Shown: positions 60,326 to 64,000 of the stretch, piece after piece
Layout: every line of letters starts with the position of its first letter
How positions within the stretch are numbered: position 1 is the first letter of the stretch
Source of the DNA: Pseudomonas sp. Root71
GTDB lineage: Bacteria > Pseudomonadota > Gammaproteobacteria > Pseudomonadales > Pseudomonadaceae
Direction: 5' to 3'
DNA length: 64,000 nucleotides
Assembly (NCBI RefSeq): GCF_001429045.1
Contig: NZ_LMHY01000022.1
Span: 86,320-150,319 of the forward strand
Program-made: the position numbers and the translations under genes
The notes under the pieces: generated by a model
The model's database searches: none
Told to the model about the DNA's origin: nothing
Seen by the model: only the letters and a program-made list of their open reading frames with translations

Positions 60326-60610
60326 CTAAACGAAGGGTTGACCGCCAAAACCGCGGGGCAGTCGTTGCAGGCCGGCCATCGCGGTCAGTCGCTCGGTCCA
60401 GGCTGAACGCCAGTCATTGGCGGTGTGCATGGCTTTGGCTTTGCGTGCTGCGCGGCGGGCAGCGTTGCGTTCAGCCTTGCGGGCCTCTTTGTAGGCGTCG
60501 GTGTTTCGGCAGCTTCGGCATTTAACCCGATTGAGTTCGCGGGTCGATACGAGGTTGCTGCCGTGGTGACCGCAGGCCAGGTGCCCGCTGACTTTGAAAT
60601 GAGTGACCAT
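60326..60610 (-). CDS. Small basic protein with zinc-ribbon-like cysteines (94 aa)
   Basis: A 94-residue basic protein. The first half has HLACGHHG and RVKCRSCRNTDAY, a Cys/His set that could bind one zinc; the second half is a lysine/arginine/alanine-rich helix (KEARKAERNAARRAARKAKA). An AAGGAG site precedes the ATG. Such a make-up fits a nucleic-acid-binding protein, but no named family is recognised and no function is proposed. It is convergent with the TetR gene. Confidence 0.65.
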   Translation of the reverse strand: MVTHFKVSGHLACGHHGSNLVSTRELNRVKCRSCRNTDAYKEARKAERNAARRAARKAKAMHTANDWRSAWTERLTAMAGLQRLPRGFGGQPFV

Positions 60611-60815
60611 TGGAACGTCTCCTTCGTGACGTGTGAGCGGTTGACTCCACGTGAGCGGGGACGTTCGATTGGTTTTGCGCAACAAAAATCCCGACACCAG
60701 GCCGGGTTGTGAGAAAAGCTGGAAATCCAGCAGGCAGCCAAAGGTTCGCAGACGCACGGTCAACGATCATGCTGCCCGAATCGGGCCTGTCCTCGCGCTG
60801 CGAATCCGTGACGGA

Positions 60816-61046
60816 TCATCTGAACCGTGGCAGAGGCGGGTCGACAGGCTTGAGAGACGACAGCGTGTGCCGGATCAGCGGCGTGTCCTTTTCGATGTCG
60901 TTCAGGCGATCACGAATTCTGAGGGCGGTAGGGTGTCCGCCTTGATGATCGACCCAGTCGGCGATTTCCTTGCAGGCGGCGGCCAGGCGGGCCTGACGGG
61001 AGTCCAGCAAGGTGAGCAGGGTGGTGATGGACTCTTTTTCGGACAT
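60816..61046 (-). CDS. Small hypothetical protein (76 aa)
   Basis: A 76-residue, probably all-helical protein starting MSEKESITTLLTLLDSRQAR. The ATG at 61046 has a GGAGG site 8 bases upstream, so it is chosen over a GTG three codons earlier. The pattern of heptad-like leucines (LLTLLD, LAAACKEIADWV, RIRDRLNDIEKD) suggests a helical bundle. Function unknown. Confidence 0.6.
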   Translation of the reverse strand: MSEKESITTLLTLLDSRQARLAAACKEIADWVDHQGGHPTALRIRDRLNDIEKDTPLIRHTLSSLKPVDPPLPRFR

Positions 61047-61175
61047 GGGAGACACCTCCGTTCAAGAAACCTGTGTGTGGCAGCAAAAAGCCCGCCGGGA
61101 GCGAGCTTTCTGCCGAAAGGGTTACTGATCCTTCAGCCATTTCAGTATAGACCCGTTAAAAAAGGGTGACACCCC

Positions 61176-61397
61176 TCAACTTTGTCGGGCTGTCACTTGT
61201 GATTTCGCGTTCAACTGACGGCAAACACGCGCGGCGTCCTCTTCAACCTCGTAGCCATCTCCGATGAAGCCTTGGGTGCGGGTATCGGCGATGCGGTACC
61301 AGACCGCGGCATCCGGTGGCAGGTGGTCATTTTCACCGGCACGGCGGCCATGGATGATGATCTTGTTGCAACGCTTCACGACGAAAATGTCTTCCAT
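61176..61397 (-). CDS. Small hypothetical protein (73 aa)
   Basis: A 73-residue protein beginning MEDIFVVKRCNKIIIHGRRA with a GGAG site before the ATG, then WYRIADTRTQGFIGDGYEVEEDA. Mostly beta-strand-like in the first half, helical at the end. No family is recognised. It lies upstream of the topoisomerase in the opposite order of transcription direction (both on the minus strand, this one to the right end at 61397), and with its two neighbours to the left forms a group of three small minus-strand genes of unknown function. Confidence 0.6.
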   Translation of the reverse strand: MEDIFVVKRCNKIIIHGRRAGENDHLPPDAAVWYRIADTRTQGFIGDGYEVEEDAARVCRQLNAKSQVTARQS

Positions 61398-61469
61398 GGC
61401 GTCTCCGCGGCGGATTCGTGTTCAGTTCAACTATAGAAGTCATTGCTGATCGTGCAAAAAATAGGCAGG

Positions 61470-62537
61470 TCAATTCGTCGGTTCAGGCGCTGCCAGCGTT
61501 CTCTCCAGAAAATTCGCCAGCCCGACTTCCGCGGCCGAGAGCCCCTTGCGCGCTCTCGGCCTGGGCAGTTGCGCCAAAGCCCCTAGAAGGAAACCATCTA
61601 GCACCGCCGGGTGGATATAGCACTTGCGGCACACCGCCGGGGTATTGCCCAGTTGCCTGGCAACGTCCTTGACCATCTCCACCAGGTGCCGTCGGGCGTC
61701 CATTTCAGGTTCCCAGTGACGCTTGCGCAGTATTGCCAGGGCCAGAACACTGCCGGCCCAGGTGCGGTAGTCCTTGGCGGTGAAATCGGCGCCGCTGAGC
61801 CTTTGCAAATAGCTGTTGATGTCGGATGAACTGACGGTGTGCCGGTCACCGTTTTCATCCAGATACTGAAACAGGTTCTGCCCGGGTATTTCCTGGCAGC
61901 GCCTGATGATCCGGGCCAGGCGCCGGTCTTTCACGGTGATCTGGTGTTCGACGCCACTTTTGCCGCGGAACTGGAACAGGATGGCACTGCCGTTGATCTC
62001 TACATGGCGGCTGCGCAGGGTCGTCAGGCCATAGGAGCGGTTGTCCCGGGCGTATTGGCTGTTACCGATGCGGATCAGCGTCGAGTCGAGCAGGGTAATG
62101 ACAGTGGCCATGACTTTGTCGCGACTGAATCCCGGTTCCGTTAGCACGGCTTGCAATCGTTGGCGCAGTTTCGGCAGGGCCAGCCCGAATTCACGCAGGC
62201 GCAAATACTTGTCGGCGTCACGCACCTCTCGCCAGTGGGGGTGATAACGGTACTGCTTGCGACCCCGGGCATCGCGCCCGGTAGCCTGCAGATGCCCGCG
62301 TGGATCGGCGCAGATCCACACCTCGGTATAGGCGGGCGGCACCGCGAGGGAGTTGAGGCGCTTGATTGCGTCGGGGTCGGTGATACGCTGGCCGGCTGGG
62401 TCGAAATAGGCGAATTTTCCGCGCAGTTTCCTGCGGGTAATGCCCGGCTGAGTGTCATCGACATAATGCAGGTCAGGTGGCAGTCCATCGGGCATGACAA
62501 GCGTCCTGGGCAAGGAGTCACGGAGCATTACAGCCAT
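61470..62537 (-). CDS. DNA topoisomerase IB
   Basis: A 355-residue bacterial type IB topoisomerase (poxvirus-like), which relaxes supercoils through a 3'-phosphotyrosine. The N-terminal domain is at about 20-95 (RKLRGKFAYFDPAGQRITD), the catalytic domain at about 100-330 with SYGLTTLRSRHVEI, FRGKSGVEHQITV, KDYRTWAGSVLAL, and the active tyrosine Tyr307 in VCRKCYIHPAVLDGF. The Arg/Lys set of the family is visible in these segments. A GAGG site is close to the ATG at 62537; an ATG three codons later is possible. It is 33 bases behind no other gene in its direction except modC upstream (start 63650). Confidence 0.93.
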   Translation of the reverse strand: MAVMLRDSLPRTLVMPDGLPPDLHYVDDTQPGITRRKLRGKFAYFDPAGQRITDPDAIKRLNSLAVPPAYTEVWICADPRGHLQATGRDARGRKQYRYHPHWREVRDADKYLRLREFGLALPKLRQRLQAVLTEPGFSRDKVMATVITLLDSTLIRIGNSQYARDNRSYGLTTLRSRHVEINGSAILFQFRGKSGVEHQITVKDRRLARIIRRCQEIPGQNLFQYLDENGDRHTVSSSDINSYLQRLSGADFTAKDYRTWAGSVLALAILRKRHWEPEMDARRHLVEMVKDVARQLGNTPAVCRKCYIHPAVLDGFLLGALAQLPRPRARKGLSAAEVGLANFLERTLAAPEPTN

Positions 62538-62570
62538 TGACCTCGCCCCGGTGCAGTCGTGCCTTCGGAG

Positions 62571-63650
62571 TTACGCCAGCACCGCGACCGCTTTTATTTG
62601 TGCCCAGAGTGGCTGGCCAGGATGAATGTTCAGTTGGTCACGGGAATAACGCGTGATCCGCGCAAGCAGCGGCGTGCCGGCGGCATCCAGGCGAACCAGC
62701 ACGTGGGCGGCGTTGTCGGCGTTCATTTCACTGACCACGGTGACCGGCAGGCGATTGAGAATGCTGCTATGCCCGACATTGTCCAGGCTCAGGCTCACAT
62801 CCCGCGCCTGGACCTTGCAGCGCAGCGCCTGGCCCACGTCCATTGGCGTATGCGGCACACGAATGTCGAGGGCGGTGTCGGGCAGTTGCAGGCTGAGCAA
62901 TTGATAGTCGGCGTCATAGGCGCTGACGCGACCTTCGATCACCACACCGGCGTCATCCCCCATTGCCAACGGCAAGTCGAGGCGCGCCAGGGTCTGGCCG
63001 ATCGGGCCGCTGGCCAGTGCCTTGCCGTTGCTGAGCAGCACGATATGGTCGGCCAGCCGCGCGACTTCATCCTGGGAATGGCTGACGTACAGCACCGGGA
63101 TGTCGAGCTCGTCGTGCAGGCGTTGCAAGTAGGGCAGGATTTCACCTTTGCGTTGGGCATCCAGCGCCGCCAGGGGTTCGTCCATCAACAGCAGTTTCGG
63201 GCTGGTGAGCAAGGCGCGGGCGATGCCGACGCGCTGACGCTCGCCGCCCGAAAGGTGTTGCGGGTGCCGGCCCAGCAAATGACCGATGCCCAGCAATTCG
63301 GTGGCGTGGGCCATGTCGACCCGACGCTGTGGCTTGGGAATGCGCTTGAGGCCGAACTCGAGATTGGCCAGCACCGACAGATGGGGAAACAGGCTGGCTT
63401 CCTGGAACACGTAGCCCAGCGCGCGCTTGTGCGGCGCGACGAAGATCCGGTTGGCGCTGTCTTGCCAGACTTCATTGTTGACCTGGATAAAGCCTTGATC
63501 GGCCCGCTCCAGGCCGGCGATGCAGCGTAGGCAAGTGGTCTTGCCTGAACCGGAGTGGCCGTAAAGTGCCGTGACGCCACGGCCCGGCAGTTGCAGATCG
63601 ACGTCCAGGGCGAAGCCCGAATAACGCAGTTTCAGACGCATTTGAATCAT
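62571..63650 (-). CDS. modC: Molybdate ABC transporter ATP-binding protein
   Basis: A 359-residue ModC. Walker [14 protein letters not shown], signature [15 protein letters not shown], Walker [12 protein letters not shown] and H-loop YVSHSQDEV are seen in the first 230 residues; the C-terminal about 65 residues form the MOP domain ([19 protein letters not shown] at its end), which binds molybdate. The gene starts 3 bases behind the modB stop codon. It supplies energy for molybdate uptake for molybdoenzymes. An ATG three codons in is an alternative start. Confidence 0.95.
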   Translation of the reverse strand: MIQMRLKLRYSGFALDVDLQLPGRGVTALYGHSGSGKTTCLRCIAGLERADQGFIQVNNEVWQDSANRIFVAPHKRALGYVFQEASLFPHLSVLANLEFGLKRIPKPQRRVDMAHATELLGIGHLLGRHPQHLSGGERQRVGIARALLTSPKLLLMDEPLAALDAQRKGEILPYLQRLHDELDIPVLYVSHSQDEVARLADHIVLLSNGKALASGPIGQTLARLDLPLAMGDDAGVVIEGRVSAYDADYQLLSLQLPDTALDIRVPHTPMDVGQALRCKVQARDVSLSLDNVGHSSILNRLPVTVVSEMNADNAAHVLVRLDAAGTPLLARITRYSRDQLNIHPGQPLWAQIKAVAVLA

Positions 63651-63653
63651 CGA

Positions 63654-64000
63654 TCAGCTCCAGCCCGCTTTGGTTTTACGGCTGGAATACAGCGCCAGCA
63701 GGACGACAAACGAGAACACCAGCATCGCCCCGGCCAGCCAATGGGCCTGGGCGTATTCCATGGCTTCGACGTGGTCGTAGATCTGCACCGAGACCACGCG
63801 GGTCTTCTCGGGAATGTTGCCGCCGATCATCAGCACCACGCCGAACTCGCCGACGGTGTGGGCGAAGCCGAGAATGGCCGCGGTAATGAAACCGGGGCGG
63901 GCCAGGGGCAGGATCACACTGAAAAAGCTGTCCCAGGGATTGGCCCGCAAGGTCGCGGCCACTTCGAGCGGGCGCGTGCCAATCGCGGAAAAAGCGTTTT
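63654..64000 (-). CDS. modB: Molybdate ABC transporter permease, partial (5' end outside)
   Basis: The C-terminal about 115 residues of a ModB permease. Visible are the EAA loop [50 protein letters not shown], and the last membrane helix before the basic tail RKTKAGWS. The gene continues beyond the right edge of the window. It is the partner of modC directly behind it. Confidence 0.93.
   Translation of the reverse strand, partial: NAFSAIGTRPLEVAATLRANPWDSFFSVILPLARPGFITAAILGFAHTVGEFGVVLMIGGNIPEKTRVVSVQIYDHVEAMEYAQAHWLAGAMLVFSFVVLLALYSSRKTKAGWS

Overview
The window looks like a chromosome segment of a Pseudomonas of the P. fluorescens group. The evidence is the gacA-uvrC-pgsA-tRNA block (gacA with a TTG start), the sulfite reductase / metH / cti / nfuA neighbourhood, the hbcR-type 3-hydroxybutyrate cluster, high GC in most genes, and many paired REP hairpins of two families (TGTAGGAGCTGCCG... 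and TGTGGGAGCGGGCTTGC...). No phage, IS element or CRISPR array was recognised.

Layout. 1-4 kb: assimilatory sulfite reductase with its DUF934 partner, a 37-residue membrane peptide, a periplasmic binding protein and a DUF2970 protein. 4.2-10.8 kb: one giant toxin/effector gene with three LRR blocks and a C-terminal NEL-type E3 ubiquitin ligase domain. 10.8-17.8 kb: metH, cti (with a MetR-like palindrome between them) and nfuA. 17.9-21.3 kb: cobM, cobE, a 5'-truncated cbtA fused to a 3'-truncated nfrB, then wecB. 21.6-25.2 kb: RidA, IclR regulator, a D-serine-dehydratase-like PLP enzyme and a 2-keto-3-deoxygluconate kinase, which together suggest D-glucosaminate or D-hydroxyamino-acid catabolism. 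25.3-28.2 kb: a parvulin and a hybrid sensor kinase. 28.3-34.3 kb: acetoacetate/3-hydroxybutyrate catabolism (aacS, bdhA, GntP permease) with its sigma-54 activator, a -24/-12 promoter and a likely upstream activator site. 34.4-40.4 kb: the yejABEF peptide importer and a second parvulin.

40.5-47.5 kb is the most mosaic part. It holds a lipase, an unknown protein of three Ig-like repeats, decayed copies of a DAHP synthase tail and of the lipase 5' end joined together, an AT-richer pore-forming bacteriocin with a convergent immunity gene, and then aroG. The aroG leader region has two small aromatic-rich ORFs separated by an intrinsic terminator, a probable attenuator.

47.6-51.8 kb: a GNAT acetyltransferase, gacA, uvrC, pgsA and tRNA-Gly, -Cys and -Leu. 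51.9-53.5 kb: wreckage of a 3-oxo-tetronate operon (an otnK fragment, and a gntP fragment with an internal deletion) followed by an intact otnI. 53.7-57.6 kb: a phospholipase D-family lipoprotein, an MFS transporter and an SLT-like lipoprotein. 57.7-61.4 kb: several small genes of unknown function plus a divergent NmrA/TetR pair. 61.5-64 kb: topoisomerase IB and the molybdate importer genes modC and modB (modB runs off the edge).

Recurring theme: at three places (nfrB/cbtA, otnK/gntP, and the aroG'/lipase' mosaic) genes are joined or shortened by what look like simple deletions. All calls come from reading the sequence; no database search was run.
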